Shown: in pieces, positions 28,365 through 39,514 of the stretch
How the letters are laid out: each line of letters begins with the position of its first letter
How positions within the stretch are numbered: the first letter of the stretch is position 1
Assembly: GCF_003855395.1 (NCBI RefSeq)
Contig: NZ_CP034015.1
Location: forward strand, 62,001-126,000
Origin: Shewanella livingstonensis
GTDB taxonomy: Bacteria; Pseudomonadota; Gammaproteobacteria; Enterobacterales; Shewanellaceae
Direction: 5' to 3'
DNA: 64,000 nt
Position numbers and translations under genes: made by a program
Notes under the pieces: generated by a model
What the model saw: the letters and a program-made list of their open reading frames with translations, nothing else
Database searches by the model: none
Told to the model about the DNA's origin: nothing

Positions 28365-28474
28365 TGATTATCCAATATGCTTGAGTGAAGAATTAAGGCG
28401 GTGAAGGCAAGTGAGTGATCTTAAGGTATAATGTTATTTCGATCCACAATCTAACCAATGCTATTGATCATTAG

Positions 28475-29203
28475 ATGCAAATAAAAAACACCCAACTTGG
28501 CCATATTGCATGGTGTGAAACCACAGCCCAACACTTAGCACCGCAAGACTTCGCGGTTGATGGTTGGCGAGAAAAAAATGCAGTGGTGGGTCAGTCCAAA
28601 GGCCGTTACACCACATGGTTTGTCAAAACCGATAACTCGGACAGCCCGCAAACATGGGTATTACGCCATTATTGGCGCGGTGGAATGATAGAAAAATTCA
28701 GCAGAGATGCCTACTTCTATACCGGCCTACAACGAACCCGTGCGGTGTCAGAGTTAGCAATTCTTGAAGTTTTATATCAAGAAGGATTTGCAGTTCCACG
28801 CCCTATTGCGGCAAATGTTGAACGTTTTGGTTTATGGTATCGAGCCGATATAATTATTGAACATGTTGCTGGTGCAAATGATTTAGTGGCTTACTTAAGC
28901 CACAACCCAATGACAGAATCGCAATGGTATTTATTAGGTGAAACCATTGCCAAATTTCATCAGCGTGGGGTATATCACGCCGATTTAAATGCCAAAAACA
29001 TCTTACTGGCGCATGGGGAATTCTATTTGATTGATTTTGATCGAGGTGAATTACGTACACCACAGCCTACATGGCAACAAGCCAATTTAGACCGCTTGCT
29101 ACGTTCTTTTAACAAAGAGCACGCTAAACTGACTACGCTGCAATTTAGTCAACAGCATTGGCTGCAATTACTTGCCGGTTACCAAAGCATAAACCCAATC
29201 TAA
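28475..29203 (+). CDS. kdkA: 3-deoxy-D-manno-octulosonic acid kinase KdkA
   Basis: 242 residues. The small eukaryote-like kinase fold has catalytic HADLNAKNIL (about 168-177) and the metal-binding IDFDRGELR (about 188-196). KdkA phosphorylates the single Kdo of lipid A-Kdo at position 4, a step known in Haemophilus, Vibrio and Shewanella relatives that carry one phosphorylated Kdo rather than two. It is convergent with waaA, which adds that Kdo, and divergent from a heptosyltransferase, so context agrees. Confidence 0.92.
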   Translation: MQIKNTQLGHIAWCETTAQHLAPQDFAVDGWREKNAVVGQSKGRYTTWFVKTDNSDSPQTWVLRHYWRGGMIEKFSRDAYFYTGLQRTRAVSELAILEVLYQEGFAVPRPIAANVERFGLWYRADIIIEHVAGANDLVAYLSHNPMTESQWYLLGETIAKFHQRGVYHADLNAKNILLAHGEFYLIDFDRGELRTPQPTWQQANLDRLLRSFNKEHAKLTTLQFSQQHWLQLLAGYQSINPI

Positions 29204-29229
29204 AGCTAACTCTGGTATGGCGTAGTGAT

Positions 29230-29259
29230 AAAAATAGACGCTAATGAGCGTCTATTTTT
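29230..29259. terminator. Bidirectional terminator between kdkA and waaA
   Basis: AAAAATAGACGCT (29230-29242), loop AATG, AGCGTCTATTTTT (29247-29259). Symmetric A/T tails give U-tracts on both strands, as expected between convergent genes. Confidence 0.92.
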
Positions 29260-29293
29260 ATACGTTTATGTTCAAATGACTGACAGCAAAATG

Positions 29294-30556
29294 TTACACG
29301 ATGAGCTCGTTAATGAGGGTAAACTGCTTTAAAAGCGCGCCCCGATTTTGCTCAACGACTGCTAATCCAGCAAAGGACGCAGATTGATACATATGGTTAT
29401 CGGTAAACTTATTTTGTAATTCTTGCGCCAATTCATCTGCAGAACTAATACAGGTTAATGCACCAGCATCGGCAAGTAACTGGGTTATTTCAGCAAAATC
29501 CCAATGGTTGGGGCCAACATACACTGGTAACCCCATAGCAGCAGGTTCTAGTGGGTTATGACCACCATTATTAATCAATGTCCCGCCAACAAATGCCTGA
29601 TCCGCTGTACCATATAACATCACTAGCTCTCCCATAGTATCGCCAAGCAATACTTGAGTTTTCGCATTTACCTCATCATTCATACTGCGTCTCGCTAACA
29701 CCAATCCAGATTGGGTAATGGTAATAGCGGCTAAATTAAATTGCTCAGGATGTCGGGGCGCCATAATCAATAATGCATTAGGGAAACAAGCTAATAGCTG
29801 TTTATGAGCACTCAAAATGGCCTCAAACTCGCCGGGGTGAACACTCCCTGCAACCCAAATAGGTGAATTAACCCGATCCCACTTGGCTCGAAGCGTGTTG
29901 GCTTGCTGTTTTTTGATAGGATCAATAGTGAGATCAAACTTCAAACTGCCACACACATGTATGCGCTGACTAGTCACTCCTAGGGTAATAAACCGTTCAG
30001 CTTCAGCTTTAGTTTGTACGGTAATCAAGTGGAGTTTGTTTAACATCGGCACAGCCAAACGACGCTTTTTAGCATATTTATCAGCGGACTTTTGCGATAA
30101 GCGTGCATTGGCTAAAATCAGAGTCACGTTTTGCTGCTCTGCAAAGTGGACTAAGTTTGGCCACAACTCGGTCTCCATGATAATGCACACTTTGGGCTGT
30201 AATTGGCGTAAAAAACGTTTAATTGCATATGAAAAATCAAACGGTAAATAGCAATGCTGGACCGTATCGCCAAATGCTTTAGTCACTTCAGCAGACCCTG
30301 TTGGACTGGTTGTAGTAACGGTAAATACGTAATCTGGGTGCGCAGTCATCAGCAGCTTAATCAACGGAATCGCCGCTAACGTTTCTCCCATCGACACACT
30401 GTGGATCAACACATCAGTTTTGGTTAACTTAGCAAAACCAAAACGTTCAGACCAACGGCTACGATAGTCGACACTTTTTATGGCACGAAATGCTAAATAA
30501 AGAATCACCAGCGGAAACAACAAATATAGGAACAAAGAATAAACAATACGGTTCAT
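29294..30556 (-). CDS. waaA: 3-deoxy-D-manno-octulosonic acid transferase WaaA (KdtA)
   Basis: 420 residues, standard length. It transfers Kdo from CMP-Kdo to lipid IVA. There is an N-terminal membrane anchor (about 5-24), then HSVSMGETLAAIPLI (about 52-66), METELWPNL near 127, GSLKFD near 205 and the C-terminal GGHNPLEPAAMGLPV near 313 that binds the nucleotide sugar. Together with kdkA this predicts a monofunctional enzyme giving a single phosphorylated Kdo, but monofunctionality cannot be read directly from sequence. Confidence 0.95.
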   Translation of the reverse strand: MNRIVYSLFLYLLFPLVILYLAFRAIKSVDYRSRWSERFGFAKLTKTDVLIHSVSMGETLAAIPLIKLLMTAHPDYVFTVTTTSPTGSAEVTKAFGDTVQHCYLPFDFSYAIKRFLRQLQPKVCIIMETELWPNLVHFAEQQNVTLILANARLSQKSADKYAKKRRLAVPMLNKLHLITVQTKAEAERFITLGVTSQRIHVCGSLKFDLTIDPIKKQQANTLRAKWDRVNSPIWVAGSVHPGEFEAILSAHKQLLACFPNALLIMAPRHPEQFNLAAITITQSGLVLARRSMNDEVNAKTQVLLGDTMGELVMLYGTADQAFVGGTLINNGGHNPLEPAAMGLPVYVGPNHWDFAEITQLLADAGALTCISSADELAQELQNKFTDNHMYQSASFAGLAVVEQNRGALLKQFTLINELIV

Positions 30557-30673
30557 GTAAGATGGGTCATCGATTTTTGCTTGTCAGATAAGCACAATGT
30601 TAACATACTCATATTAAGTCGGCTTAACGAATTATTTGAGTGACAATAAGTCAATAATGAATATGGAAATCAC

Positions 30674-31330
30674 ATGAAAACCCGCGATAAAATCATTTTT
30701 GCCAGCTTAGAACTATTCAATGAACACGGTGAGCGTAGTATTACCACCAACCATATTGCTGCGCATTTAGGCATTAGCCCAGGCAACTTGTACTATCATT
30801 TTCGTAATAAAGAAGACATCATCAATTGCATATTTGGTTTATATGAGAGTCATTTAGAATCAGGCTTTAAACCTTATGATGACGTGCCTATTACCATTGA
30901 ATTATTAATGGGTTACTTTGATGCCATGTTTTATACTTTATGGCAGTTTAGGTTTATGTATGCCAACTTAGCTGACATTTTAAGCCGTGATGATGCGCTA
31001 AAAAAACGCTACTTGCATGCTCAACAACAAGTGCTTAATCGTTCAAGTGATGTACTACGCAAACTCAAAAAAGACGGTTTCCTAGACGTCGATGATAATA
31101 AAGTCACCGCACTTGCCGACACTATTAAAATGATGGTTAGCTTCTGGATTAGCTATCAGTTAACTCAATCCAGCACATCAACGATTACCAAAGCCACCCT
31201 ATACGATGGGTTATTAAGAGTATTGATGATTTTTCAGGCTTACTCAACTCCCACGTCAAGCGCGACATTCTGCCGTTTAGAACAGCATTACTTAGACATA
31301 GCCAGTCAAGAACGCCATAACGCTGCGTAA
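30674..31330 (+). CDS. TetR-family transcriptional regulator
   Basis: 218 residues. The N-terminal helix-turn-helix is classic: ERSITTNHIAAHLGISPGNL (about 20-39) followed by YYHFRNKEDII. The C-terminal ~150 residues form the ligand/dimer domain and are not specific enough to assign an effector. It sits between waaA (divergent) and kbl. A gene of this type next to kbl-tdh is, as I recall, common in Shewanella. It could regulate itself or neighbours; no operator palindrome stands out. Confidence 0.88.
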   Translation: MKTRDKIIFASLELFNEHGERSITTNHIAAHLGISPGNLYYHFRNKEDIINCIFGLYESHLESGFKPYDDVPITIELLMGYFDAMFYTLWQFRFMYANLADILSRDDALKKRYLHAQQQVLNRSSDVLRKLKKDGFLDVDDNKVTALADTIKMMVSFWISYQLTQSSTSTITKATLYDGLLRVLMIFQAYSTPTSSATFCRLEQHYLDIASQERHNAA

Positions 31331-31665
31331 TTAAATCCTGACATTATCGCTTATCTCGTCTGCGTAACTGATCTTCCAATCAGTAAATAACTAACTACAA
31401 TTGAGTTGGTTACTTGCTGATTACGTAGGGGGTTGTCACCCTCGTCCTCAACTTCGTTACTGGCAATGTTAAAGATTAGTTTTTTTAATGTGAATAAGTC
31501 GCTAGACCTAAACTAACTCATGTTGGTCTGACGTCTTAAAAAAACGCTGTAGAGCGGCAAAAATAAAGGTTAGAATGCCAACAACTCCAAAACACCCTGT
31601 CATTTATCGCAGTGTTTTACTGCGTGATTTGGATAAGCATAATAACCATATTTAGGAGAACACAG
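31331..31665 (+). other. Long leader region of kbl-tdh with a stem-loop
   Basis: 335 bp with no coding frame I would accept. An 18-bp stem pairs 31379-31396 with 31404-31421 (one mismatch, two G-U) around a 7-nt loop; it could terminate the TetR gene or be part of a leader. Ribosome site AGGAGA (31654-31659) precedes the kbl start. Confidence 0.5.
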
Positions 31666-32859
31666 GTGACATCTACCTCTTTTTACGACCGAATTAATCA
31701 GCAAATTGTCGATGTAAAAGCCGATGGCTTATACAAAAGCGAGCGCATCATTGCTTCAGCTCAACAAACCGCCATTCAAGTTAACAGTGAAGAAGTGATT
31801 AATTTCTGCGCCAATAACTATTTAGGCTTAGCCAATCATCCTGATCTTATCGCAGCAGCAAAAGCCGGTTTAGACAGTCATGGTTTTGGTATGGCGTCGG
31901 TACGATTCATCTGTGGTACTCAAGATATTCATAAGCAATTAGAAGCTAGCCTAAGTGAATTTTTAGGCATGGAAGACACTATTTTATATTCGTCTTGCTT
32001 CGATGCTAACGCAGGTTTATTTGAAACCTTATTAGATGCTGAAGATGCCATTGTGTCTGATGCGCTTAACCATGCCTCAATCATTGATGGTGTGCGTTTA
32101 TGTAAAGCTAAGCGTTTTCGCTATGCCAACAACGACATGGCCGACTTGGAAACTCAGCTTATTGCAGCCCAAGCAGCTGGCGCTCGCAATATCTTAGTCG
32201 CAACCGATGGTGTGTTTTCGATGGACGGCGTAATCGCTAACCTGAAAGGCGTATGCGATTTAGCGGATAAGTACGGTGCATTAGTGATGGTAGATGACTC
32301 TCATGCTGTTGGCTTTATCGGTCAAAATGGTCGTGGAACTCATGAATACTGCAACGTCATGGATCGGGTCGATATTATTACCGGTACATTAGGTAAAGCG
32401 TTAGGTGGCGCCTCGGGTGGTTTTACTGCAGCGAAAAAAGAAGTCGTTGAATGGTTACGTCAGCGCTCGCGCCCTTACCTATTTTCAAATTCATTAGCGC
32501 CTTCTATTGTTAGCGCGTCAATTCGTGTACTGGAAATGCTAAAAACCGGTCAAGATTTACGTGAAGCCGTTTGGGAAAACAGTCGCTATTTCCGTGAGCA
32601 GATGTCGGCGGCTGGCTTTACCTTAGGTGGTGCAGATCATGCCATTATTCCGGTTATGATTGGCGATGCTAAATTAGCGGGTGATTTTTCCAACCGTTTA
32701 TTGCAACAACATATTTACGTGGTTGGATTCTCATTCCCTGTCGTGCCTAAAGGCCAAGCACGAATTCGAACCCAAATGTCTGCAGCGCATACTCGCGCAC
32801 AACTTGATCATGCTATTGGTGCCTTTACCCGTATTGGTAAAGAAATGGGCATTATCTAA
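31666..32859 (+). CDS. kbl: 2-amino-3-ketobutyrate CoA ligase (glycine C-acetyltransferase) Kbl
   Basis: 397 residues from a GTG start (E. coli 398). AGGAGA lies 6 nt upstream and homology begins at [13 protein letters not shown]; the longer frame from ATG 31612 has no support. This PLP enzyme cleaves 2-amino-3-ketobutyrate with CoA to glycine and acetyl-Co[17 protein letters not shown] (about 44-59), [10 protein letters not shown] (about 207-216) and [14 protein letters not shown] (the PLP lysine, near 240) are all present. tdh follows after 24 nt, completing threonine degradation to glycine. Confidence 0.96.
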   Translation: MTSTSFYDRINQQIVDVKADGLYKSERIIASAQQTAIQVNSEEVINFCANNYLGLANHPDLIAAAKAGLDSHGFGMASVRFICGTQDIHKQLEASLSEFLGMEDTILYSSCFDANAGLFETLLDAEDAIVSDALNHASIIDGVRLCKAKRFRYANNDMADLETQLIAAQAAGARNILVATDGVFSMDGVIANLKGVCDLADKYGALVMVDDSHAVGFIGQNGRGTHEYCNVMDRVDIITGTLGKALGGASGGFTAAKKEVVEWLRQRSRPYLFSNSLAPSIVSASIRVLEMLKTGQDLREAVWENSRYFREQMSAAGFTLGGADHAIIPVMIGDAKLAGDFSNRLLQQHIYVVGFSFPVVPKGQARIRTQMSAAHTRAQLDHAIGAFTRIGKEMGII

Positions 32860-32883
32860 TTCTACAGAACATAGGTCATCAAT

Positions 32884-33909
32884 ATGAAAGCGTTAAGTAA
32901 GTTAAAGCCTGAAGAAGGCATCTGGATGGTCGATGCACCAAAACCAGAAATGGGTCATAACGACCTACTAATCAAAATTCGTAAAACGGCTATTTGTGGT
33001 ACTGACGTCCATATCTACAACTGGGACGAGTGGTCACAAAAAACCATTCCAGTACCTATGATTGCGGGTCATGAATATGTCGGTGAAGTGGTCGGTGTTG
33101 GCCAAGAAGTGCGAGGTTTTAGCATTGGCGATCGCGTCTCTGGTGAAGGTCATATTACCTGTGGTCATTGCCGTAACTGTCGTGCTGGTCGTACCCACTT
33201 ATGCCGTAATACTTCAGGTGTTGGCGTCAACCGTGACGGCGCATTTGCCGAATACTTAGTCCTACCTGCATTTAACGCTTTCAAGATCCCTGCAGATATT
33301 TCTGATGACTTAGCGGCTATATTCGATCCTTTCGGTAACGCAGTTCACACCGCATTGTCGTTTGATTTAGTTGGCGAAGACGTATTAATTACTGGCGCGG
33401 GTCCTATTGGTATTATGGCTGCTGCTGTGTGTAAACATGTCGGAGCTCGTCATGTGGTAATTACCGATGTAAACGAATACCGACTTGATCTAGCCCGAAA
33501 AATGGGCGCGACTCGCGCTGTTAACGTCGCTACAGAAAACCTTAAAGATGTCATGAAAGAACTAGGCATGACTGAAGGGTTTGATGTAGGTTTAGAAATG
33601 TCAGGCGTACCCTCTGCATTCCACGCCATGTTGGACACCATGAACCACGGCGGCAAAATTGCCATGCTAGGTATTCCTGGTGGCGAGATGGCAATTGATT
33701 GGAGCAAAATCATTTTTAAAGGTCTGATCATTAAGGGTATTTACGGCCGTGAAATGTTCGAAACTTGGTACAAAATGGCAAGCTTAATCCAATCGGGCTT
33801 AGATTTGTCTCCTATCATTACGCATCACTTTAGTGTTGATGACTTCCAAAAAGGCTTTGATGCTATGCGTTCAGGTCAATCTGGTAAGGTCATCTTAAGC
33901 TGGGATTAA
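32884..33909 (+). CDS. tdh: L-threonine 3-dehydrogenase Tdh
   Basis: 341 residues, the same length as E. coli Tdh. It oxidises threonine to 2-amino-3-ketobutyrate with NAD+. Catalytic zinc ligands are in [15 protein letters not shown] (C38) and AGHEYVGEV (H63/E64). The structural zinc cluster is [15 protein letters not shown] (about 94-108). The NAD-binding [10 protein letters not shown] is near 170. It forms the kbl-tdh operon. Confidence 0.97.
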   Translation: MKALSKLKPEEGIWMVDAPKPEMGHNDLLIKIRKTAICGTDVHIYNWDEWSQKTIPVPMIAGHEYVGEVVGVGQEVRGFSIGDRVSGEGHITCGHCRNCRAGRTHLCRNTSGVGVNRDGAFAEYLVLPAFNAFKIPADISDDLAAIFDPFGNAVHTALSFDLVGEDVLITGAGPIGIMAAAVCKHVGARHVVITDVNEYRLDLARKMGATRAVNVATENLKDVMKELGMTEGFDVGLEMSGVPSAFHAMLDTMNHGGKIAMLGIPGGEMAIDWSKIIFKGLIIKGIYGREMFETWYKMASLIQSGLDLSPIITHHFSVDDFQKGFDAMRSGQSGKVILSWD

Positions 33910-33935
33910 CTATTAACGTCTAGCTCATCCACACT

Positions 33936-33967
33936 AACAAGGGGTTGTATTTGTACAACCCCTTGTT
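33936..33967 (+). terminator. Hairpin after tdh
   Basis: AACAAGGGGTTGTA (33936-33949), loop TTTG, TACAACCCCTTGTT (33954-33967): a perfect 14-bp stem, no T-tract. Probable 3' end of the kbl-tdh mRNA. Confidence 0.65.
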
Positions 33968-33971
33968 GCAA

Positions 33972-33995
33972 ACTAATACTAATACTAATACTAAG
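33972..33995. repeat. 6-bp tandem repeat ACTAAT, four copies
   Basis: Three exact ACTAAT units and a final ACTAAG directly follow the tdh hairpin, 35 bp before glpE. Simple slippage repeat; no function visible. Confidence 0.85.
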
Positions 33996-34030
33996 CCTAA
34001 CGCTATTAGTCCACTTTCATAGGTAATAAC

Positions 34031-34339
34031 ATGTCTGGTTTTAAACATTTGTCGATTAATGAACTTATCCATATGTCCACCGAATCTAACGACATACAAG
34101 TTGTTGATATTCGTGATGCTGCAAGTTTTACAGCTGGTCACATTGAAGGTTCAACCAATTTAACCAACGAAAATCTAGCAGACTTTATTGGCGCTGCTGA
34201 TATGGACAAACCTTTAGTGGTAGTGTGTTATCACGGTATGAGCAGCCAAAGCGCGGCAACTTACCTAAATGAACAAGGTTTTGATAATGTTTATAGCCTA
34301 GACGGTGGTTTTAGTGCGTGGAGCTTAGCTAACTCATGA
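34031..34339 (+). CDS. glpE: Thiosulfate sulfurtransferase GlpE (single-domain rhodanese)
   Basis: 102 residues. The active-site loop is C66-Y-H-G-M-S-S, equivalent to C65 of E. coli Glp[21 protein letters not shown] (about 24-43) is the rhodanese N-terminal block. It moves sulfane sulfur from thiosulfate to cyanide or thioredoxin in vitro. It overlaps glpG by 4 nt (ATGA). As in E. coli, the two are together, but glpR is not the next gene. Confidence 0.92.
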   Translation: MSGFKHLSINELIHMSTESNDIQVVDIRDAASFTAGHIEGSTNLTNENLADFIGAADMDKPLVVVCYHGMSSQSAATYLNEQGFDNVYSLDGGFSAWSLANS

Positions 34340-35187
34340 TAGAAATTGGCCAACTACCTAATGCACGTGCAGCACAAGCGTTTATTGACTACCTCAAAGG
34401 GTTAAATATTCAATGCCATGCTGTGACTCATTCTCAGGGTGTTGGCCTAGAAATTATTAACCCAGCTGATGAAATCCAAGCTCGAGCTGAGTTAATTGAG
34501 TTTGCTAAAAACCCATACGATAGTAAATACTTGCAAGCCTCTTGGGACAACGGTGCAACGGATACCAAATTTGACTATGGCCCAGGAACTAAAGGCTTAA
34601 TTCAACAGTTTATGACCGGTGCAGGCCCACTGACATTAGTGTGCTTTTTTGCTTGTGTTGCCGTTTTCGCGGGCATGAACCTTGGCTTTGCTGATGCTAT
34701 TTTTACAAAATTATCTTTTTTTAACGCTGTTCCAAGCAGTGATATAAGCCAAATTTGGCGAGTATTCACTCCAAGTCTAATGCACTTTTCTGCAATGCAT
34801 ATTATTTTCAATATCCTGTGGTGGTGGTACTTAGGTGGTAAAATTGAAACCCAATTAGGCACCCGACCATTACTCTTCCTATTAGTCGTCGCAGGTACTT
34901 TACCTAATATTGTGCAGTTTTACATGACAGGACCTAACTTTGGCGGGCTGTCTGGTGTGGTTTACGCTGTGGTGGGTTACACCTGGCTAATGGGTATTCG
35001 AAACCCCACTTGTGGTATTAGTTTGCCGCAATCTTATATGGGATTTATGCTTGTTTGGTTAGTTTTAGGCTTTACTGATATTCTGGGAATGCCTATTGCT
35101 AATGGTGCCCATATTGCAGGGCTCTGTGTTGGCTTAGCTCAAGCATTATTTGATAGCAGAAAATCTCAACTGGCTAAAAGCAGCTAG
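34336..35187 (+). CDS. glpG: Rhomboid intramembrane serine protease GlpG
   Basis: 283 residues (E. coli 276). A cytosolic N-terminal domain (about 1-90) precedes six membrane helices. The catalytic dyad is S206 in [13 protein letters not shown] and H259 in [12 protein letters not shown]155 and N159 of the oxyanion region (MHIIFN) are also present, each exactly five residues later than in E. coli. It cleaves membrane-protein segments within the inner membrane. Confidence 0.96.
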   Translation: MIEIGQLPNARAAQAFIDYLKGLNIQCHAVTHSQGVGLEIINPADEIQARAELIEFAKNPYDSKYLQASWDNGATDTKFDYGPGTKGLIQQFMTGAGPLTLVCFFACVAVFAGMNLGFADAIFTKLSFFNAVPSSDISQIWRVFTPSLMHFSAMHIIFNILWWWYLGGKIETQLGTRPLLFLLVVAGTLPNIVQFYMTGPNFGGLSGVVYAVVGYTWLMGIRNPTCGISLPQSYMGFMLVWLVLGFTDILGMPIANGAHIAGLCVGLAQALFDSRKSQLAKSS

Positions 35188-35209
35188 AAACCTGCTGCTC
35201 ACCAATAAT

Positions 35210-35236
35210 AAATGCCACTTACAGTGGCATTTACTT
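35210..35236. terminator. Terminator between convergent glpG and elbB
   Basis: AAATGCCACT (35210-35219) pairs with AGTGGCATTT (35223-35232), then ACTTT. Moderate intrinsic terminator; the A-rich left flank gives U residues on the other strand as well. Confidence 0.7.
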
Positions 35237-35281
35237 TGGCATTAATCCACTCATACTCACGCAGTATTTCACACCTAATCG

Positions 35282-35935
35282 TTACGCCATTTCAAGTACT
35301 TTATTAACCAGTTTTTCAATACCTATGTGTGCTTCTAAAATTGATGTTGCTAGCATGTAAGCAGGCGTACTGACTATTTTATTCACTTCATCAACAACAA
35401 TATCTTCTACTTGGGCGTTTTTATGCTTACCGCCCATTTCATTAAATGCATGCGCGGTCTCAACATCAGTGCCTATGGTGCCAATGGCTCCTTTGCCATA
35501 AATATTAGGGATCATCACAGGTGAAATACACACAAAACCCACCGGTTTATGTGCTAACCCAAACTCACGAATAAAGTTTTCTACAATAGGCTGAATATCG
35601 CAATTACTGCCAGTGGTGGCGAAATTAGATAAATTTTTAGCGGCACCAAAACCACCAGGAATAACCAAACCATCAAATTGACTAACATCTAACGTGCTGG
35701 CATTAAGTACTTCACCACGTGCTATTCGCGCAGACTCAACTAGTACATTACGCGTTTCGTCGGTGTTAACCTCACCAGTTAGGTGATTCACCACATGCAT
35801 TTGAGTAATATCTGGCGCAAAACATTGATAATGTGCACCTGCTCGCGTTATCGCCAGCAGGGTTAATACCGCTTCGTGAATTTCAGTTCCGTCAAATACC
35901 CCACAGCCACTCAATAAAACAGCAATCTTTTTCAT
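35282..35935 (-). CDS. elbB: DJ-1/PfpI-superfamily protein ElbB (glyoxalase-like)
   Basis: 217 residues, identical in length to E. coli ElbB. The start at 35935 follows a strong GGAGG at 5-6 nt; an upstream in-frame ATG at 35950 lies before that site and is rejected. KKIAVLLSGCGVFDGTEIHE (about 2-21) and FDGLVIPGGFGAAKNL (about 85-100) are typical, and the nucleophilic elbow Cys lies in VGFVCISPVM near 133-142. E. coli ElbB was described as a weak glyoxalase and linked to isoprenoid synthesis; its physiological role is unsettled. Confidence 0.92.
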   Translation of the reverse strand: MKKIAVLLSGCGVFDGTEIHEAVLTLLAITRAGAHYQCFAPDITQMHVVNHLTGEVNTDETRNVLVESARIARGEVLNASTLDVSQFDGLVIPGGFGAAKNLSNFATTGSNCDIQPIVENFIREFGLAHKPVGFVCISPVMIPNIYGKGAIGTIGTDVETAHAFNEMGGKHKNAQVEDIVVDEVNKIVSTPAYMLATSILEAHIGIEKLVNKVLEMA

Positions 35936-35950
35936 GACACCCTCCTTCAA

Positions 35951-36466
35951 CTTTTAATTGATAATGTAAAATTTACAACAAAAAACCAACAAAACGATTG
36001 ATCTGATTAAAAATCGTGCTAACTTAGAACGTCGAAATTAGTAGATGCGCTTTTTTTAGTCATAAAACATCATTAAAATTCATTGTGACTTAACTGACAT
36101 CAATAAAAAAGTCCACAAATTAGTAATATTTATTAGAATTAATATTTAGCTCACAAAAATAAAAATAAAACATACAATTCAACTAGTTACTGATTTCATT
36201 TCAAGCCGTAAGAAAATCTATCCAGCAACGTTGATTATTTCACTCACAGACTTATCCACAGGCTGGGAGCCTTTTAGTGTGGCTGATTGTTGGCTTTTCT
36301 CGATAAAATTATCCATAAAACCTCAATGGTTACGCCACTTGTCTGCCATGATGGTTATTGAGCACTATATTGGATAAATAACTGACAATCTCTTAAGCAT
36401 CTTGAGGTGCTGTGGGTATAATGTCATCCTATTAGTCTCGCAAAATAATGAACACGAATATTAATT
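35951..36466 (+). promoter_or_regulatory. Upstream region of polA with DnaA-box matches
   Basis: 516 bp, very AT-rich. A perfect DnaA box TTATCCACA lies at 36252-36260, with a near-match TTATCCATA at 36309-36317, about 150-210 bp before the polA start. They could allow DnaA control of polA or be chance words. No coding frame and no terminator are evident. Confidence 0.4.
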
Positions 36467-39223
36467 ATGCCAACGATTCCCAATAACCCGCTCATCCTCG
36501 TTGATGGATCATCTTATCTTTATCGCGCTTATTATTCGCCGCCTCATTTAACCAATTCAAAAGGTGAAGCTACAGGCGCCGTTTATGGTGTTGTTAATAT
36601 GCTTCGTAGCTTGCTCAATCGCTACAGCCCAAGTCATATTGCTGTCATTTTTGATGCTAAAGGCAAAACCTTCCGTAACGATATGTATGGCGAATATAAA
36701 GCCCAGCGTCCACCGATGCCCGATGATCTGCGTAGTCAAATAGAACCGTTACACAAAATCATTCACGCTATGGGTTTACCATTGATCAGTATTTCTGGTG
36801 TCGAAGCCGATGATGTTATTGGCACCATCGCCCTTCAAGCGAGTAAAGAAGGCCGAGCAACGTTAATCAGTACCGGCGATAAAGACATGGCGCAGCTCGT
36901 CAATGAGCATGTCACCTTAATCAATACCATGACAGATACCATTATGGGACCCGAAGAAGTCAAGACGAAGTACGGTGTTAACCCAGATAGAATAATCGAC
37001 TTCTTAGCACTAATGGGTGACAAATCTGACAATATTCCAGGTTTACCCGGCGTCGGCGAAAAAACCGCTTTGGCCATGTTAACCGGAGCAGGCAGTGTTG
37101 CCCAGTTACTTGCCGATCCACAGAGTGTTGTCGACATGGGTTTTCGGGGCTCAAAAACAATGCCGACTAAAATTATTGATAATGCCGACATGTTAAAGCT
37201 ATCTTACGAGCTAGCCACCATTAAAACGGACGTAGAACTAGAACAAGACTGGCATGAGCTCAATGTTAAGCCACAAGATCGTGATGAACTGATTAAATGC
37301 TTTGGTGAAATGGAGTTCAAGCGTTGGTTAGCTGAAGTATTAGATAACAAGCAACCTCGTGGCACCGTTAACGACGATAGTGATGAAGAAATCATCGTAT
37401 CGCCAACTATTGAAGCTGAATATGAAACGATTCTGACTATGGAAGCTCTCGACAAATGGATCGAACAGCTTAATAGCGCCGACCTGATTGCGATTGATAC
37501 TGAAACCACTAGTCTCAATTACATGGAAGCAGAACTTGTCGGTTTATCATTTGCTACCGAAGCAGGTAAAGCAGCTTATTTACCATTAGCACATGACTAC
37601 CTTGACGCACCAGAGCAAATAGATAAAGCCAGTGCACTTGCAAAGCTGCGACCGATACTTGAAAGTGAAACGCCACAGAAAGTGGGCCAAAACCTTAAGT
37701 ATGATATGAGTATTTTAGCCAATGCTGGAATTACTCTCAAAGGCATACGCTTTGATACCATGCTCGAATCCTATGTGTTTAATTCAGTGGCATCGCGCCA
37801 CGACATGGATGGTTTAGCGCTTAAATATCTTGGCCATAAAAATATTAGTTTCGAAGAGGTCGCTGGTAAAGGTGCAAAAAAATTGACCTTTAACCAAGTT
37901 AATTTAGATATAGCTGGCCCATATGCTGCTGAAGATGCCGATATCACCCTGCGTCTACATCAACACCTATGGCCAAGATTGGAAAAAGAACCTGAGCTAG
38001 CTTCGGTATTTACCGAATTAGAACTACCGTTAATTCAAGTATTATCAGACGTTGAGCGCCAAGGTGTATTGATTGATTCAATGTTACTGAGTCAGCAAAG
38101 TGGTGAATTAGCCAAAAAACTCGATGATCTTGAAAATAAAGCCTACGAAATTGCTGAAGAGAAGTTTAACTTAGCCTCGCCTAAGCAACTGCAAACGTTA
38201 TTTTTTGAAAAACTGGGTTACCCAGTGAAGAAAAAAACGCCTAAAGGCGCGCCATCAACAGCTGAAGACGTGTTAGCAGAACTGGCACTTGATTACCCTT
38301 TACCGAAAATTATCCTTGAACATCGCAGTCTAGCCAAACTAAAGAGCACTTATACCGATAAGCTACCACTAATGGTTAACGCTACTACAGGTCGAGTTCA
38401 TACCAGTTATCACCAAGCTAATGCTGCAACTGGCCGCTTGTCATCAAGTGAGCCAAACTTACAGAATATTCCCATTCGTACCGAGGAAGGCCGCCGTATT
38501 CGCCAAGCCTTTATCGCTCCCGCGGGTCGTAAGATTTTAGCAGCCGATTATTCACAAATTGAATTACGGATCATGGCGCACTTATCCCAAGACGCAGGTT
38601 TATTAACAGCTTTTGCTGCAAATAAAGATATTCATAAAGCTACTGCAGCGGAAGTTTTTGGCGTACATTTCGAAGAAGTGACGACAGAGCAGCGTCGCCG
38701 CGCTAAAGCGGTTAACTTTGGCTTAATTTACGGTATGTCAGCATTTGGTTTAGCCAAGCAGTTAGATATTCCACGTAACGAAGCCCAAACCTACATCGAC
38801 ACTTATTTTGCTCGCTATCCAGGCGTGCTCAAATACATGGAAGAAACCCGTGCCATTGCGGCTGAACTAGGTTATGTATCAACGTTATTCGGACGTCGGT
38901 TATATTTGCCTGAAATCAACGACCGCAACGCCATGCGTCGCCAGGCTGCTGAACGCGCTGCGATTAATGCGCCAATGCAAGGTACTGCAGCAGACATTAT
39001 CAAAAAAGCCATGATTGCCATTCACCAGTGGATTAACCAAGACACTCAAGGTGAAATAACCCTGATAATGCAAGTACACGATGAATTAGTGTTTGAAGTG
39101 GATGAAGCTCAAGCTGAAACGCTCAAAACTAAAGTGTGCGACTTAATGGCGCAAGCAGCATCATTAGACGTCACCTTATTGGCAGAGGCAGGCATTGGCA
39201 ATAATTGGGATGAAGCCCACTAA
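36467..39223 (+). CDS. polA: DNA polymerase I PolA
   Basis: 918 residues (E. coli 928), all three domains intact. The 5' nuclease (about 1-290) starts with [17 protein letters not shown] and includes EADDVIGT. The 3'-5' exonuclease (about 330-520) has [20 protein letters not shown] and AAEDADITL. The polymerase (about 530-918) has motif [14 protein letters not shown]-helix [15 protein letters not shown] and motif [12 protein letters not shown]. It fills gaps in repair and removes Okazaki primers. The gene order polA-spf-engB is the same as in E. coli. Confidence 0.98.
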   Translation: MPTIPNNPLILVDGSSYLYRAYYSPPHLTNSKGEATGAVYGVVNMLRSLLNRYSPSHIAVIFDAKGKTFRNDMYGEYKAQRPPMPDDLRSQIEPLHKIIHAMGLPLISISGVEADDVIGTIALQASKEGRATLISTGDKDMAQLVNEHVTLINTMTDTIMGPEEVKTKYGVNPDRIIDFLALMGDKSDNIPGLPGVGEKTALAMLTGAGSVAQLLADPQSVVDMGFRGSKTMPTKIIDNADMLKLSYELATIKTDVELEQDWHELNVKPQDRDELIKCFGEMEFKRWLAEVLDNKQPRGTVNDDSDEEIIVSPTIEAEYETILTMEALDKWIEQLNSADLIAIDTETTSLNYMEAELVGLSFATEAGKAAYLPLAHDYLDAPEQIDKASALAKLRPILESETPQKVGQNLKYDMSILANAGITLKGIRFDTMLESYVFNSVASRHDMDGLALKYLGHKNISFEEVAGKGAKKLTFNQVNLDIAGPYAAEDADITLRLHQHLWPRLEKEPELASVFTELELPLIQVLSDVERQGVLIDSMLLSQQSGELAKKLDDLENKAYEIAEEKFNLASPKQLQTLFFEKLGYPVKKKTPKGAPSTAEDVLAELALDYPLPKIILEHRSLAKLKSTYTDKLPLMVNATTGRVHTSYHQANAATGRLSSSEPNLQNIPIRTEEGRRIRQAFIAPAGRKILAADYSQIELRIMAHLSQDAGLLTAFAANKDIHKATAAEVFGVHFEEVTTEQRRRAKAVNFGLIYGMSAFGLAKQLDIPRNEAQTYIDTYFARYPGVLKYMEETRAIAAELGYVSTLFGRRLYLPEINDRNAMRRQAAERAAINAPMQGTAADIIKKAMIAIHQWINQDTQGEITLIMQVHDELVFEVDEAQAETLKTKVCDLMAQAASLDVTLLAEAGIGNNWDEAH

Positions 39224-39282
39224 TTATAGATTTTTATTGATTTGCGCTATGTTTACTACAAGTAGCACCAGCTGTTAAGCAT

Positions 39283-39316
39283 AAAATGTCGTATTCATTG
39301 AGATACGGCATTTTTA
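39283..39316 (+). terminator. Intrinsic terminator of polA
   Basis: AAAATGTCGTAT (39283-39294) pairs with ATACGGCATTTTT (39303-39315, one G-U), loop of about 8 nt, with a T-rich end. 60 bp after the polA stop. Confidence 0.8.
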
Positions 39317-39514
39317 TTAACTTATGCAAACTGTTTTATCACGTGATATAAACCTTAAAAAATTAACCTACAACCAATATCCTGCCTAATACCACAACAT
39401 ATTCACCGGCTCAGTTAACAAACTTACTTTGATTTGCTCACATAGTCACAGTTATTATATCTTTTTATAGGAAACAGTTTTTCATTTTAAGGCGGATACG
39501 CTATTATATTCTTC
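39317..39514 (+). promoter_or_regulatory. Promoter region of spf
   Basis: A -10 box TATTAT at 39502-39507 is 7 nt before the predicted RNA start at 39515; the -35 is weak (TTTTCA near 39479-39484, 17-bp spacer). E. coli spf is repressed by CRP, but I found no convincing CRP site here; the nearest words have the wrong spacing. Confidence 0.5.

Noticed and set aside
39420..39500. CRP site upstream of spf, expected from E. coli
   Set aside because: TTTGA...TCACA words have 5 bp rather than 6 bp between half-sites and no better match was found.
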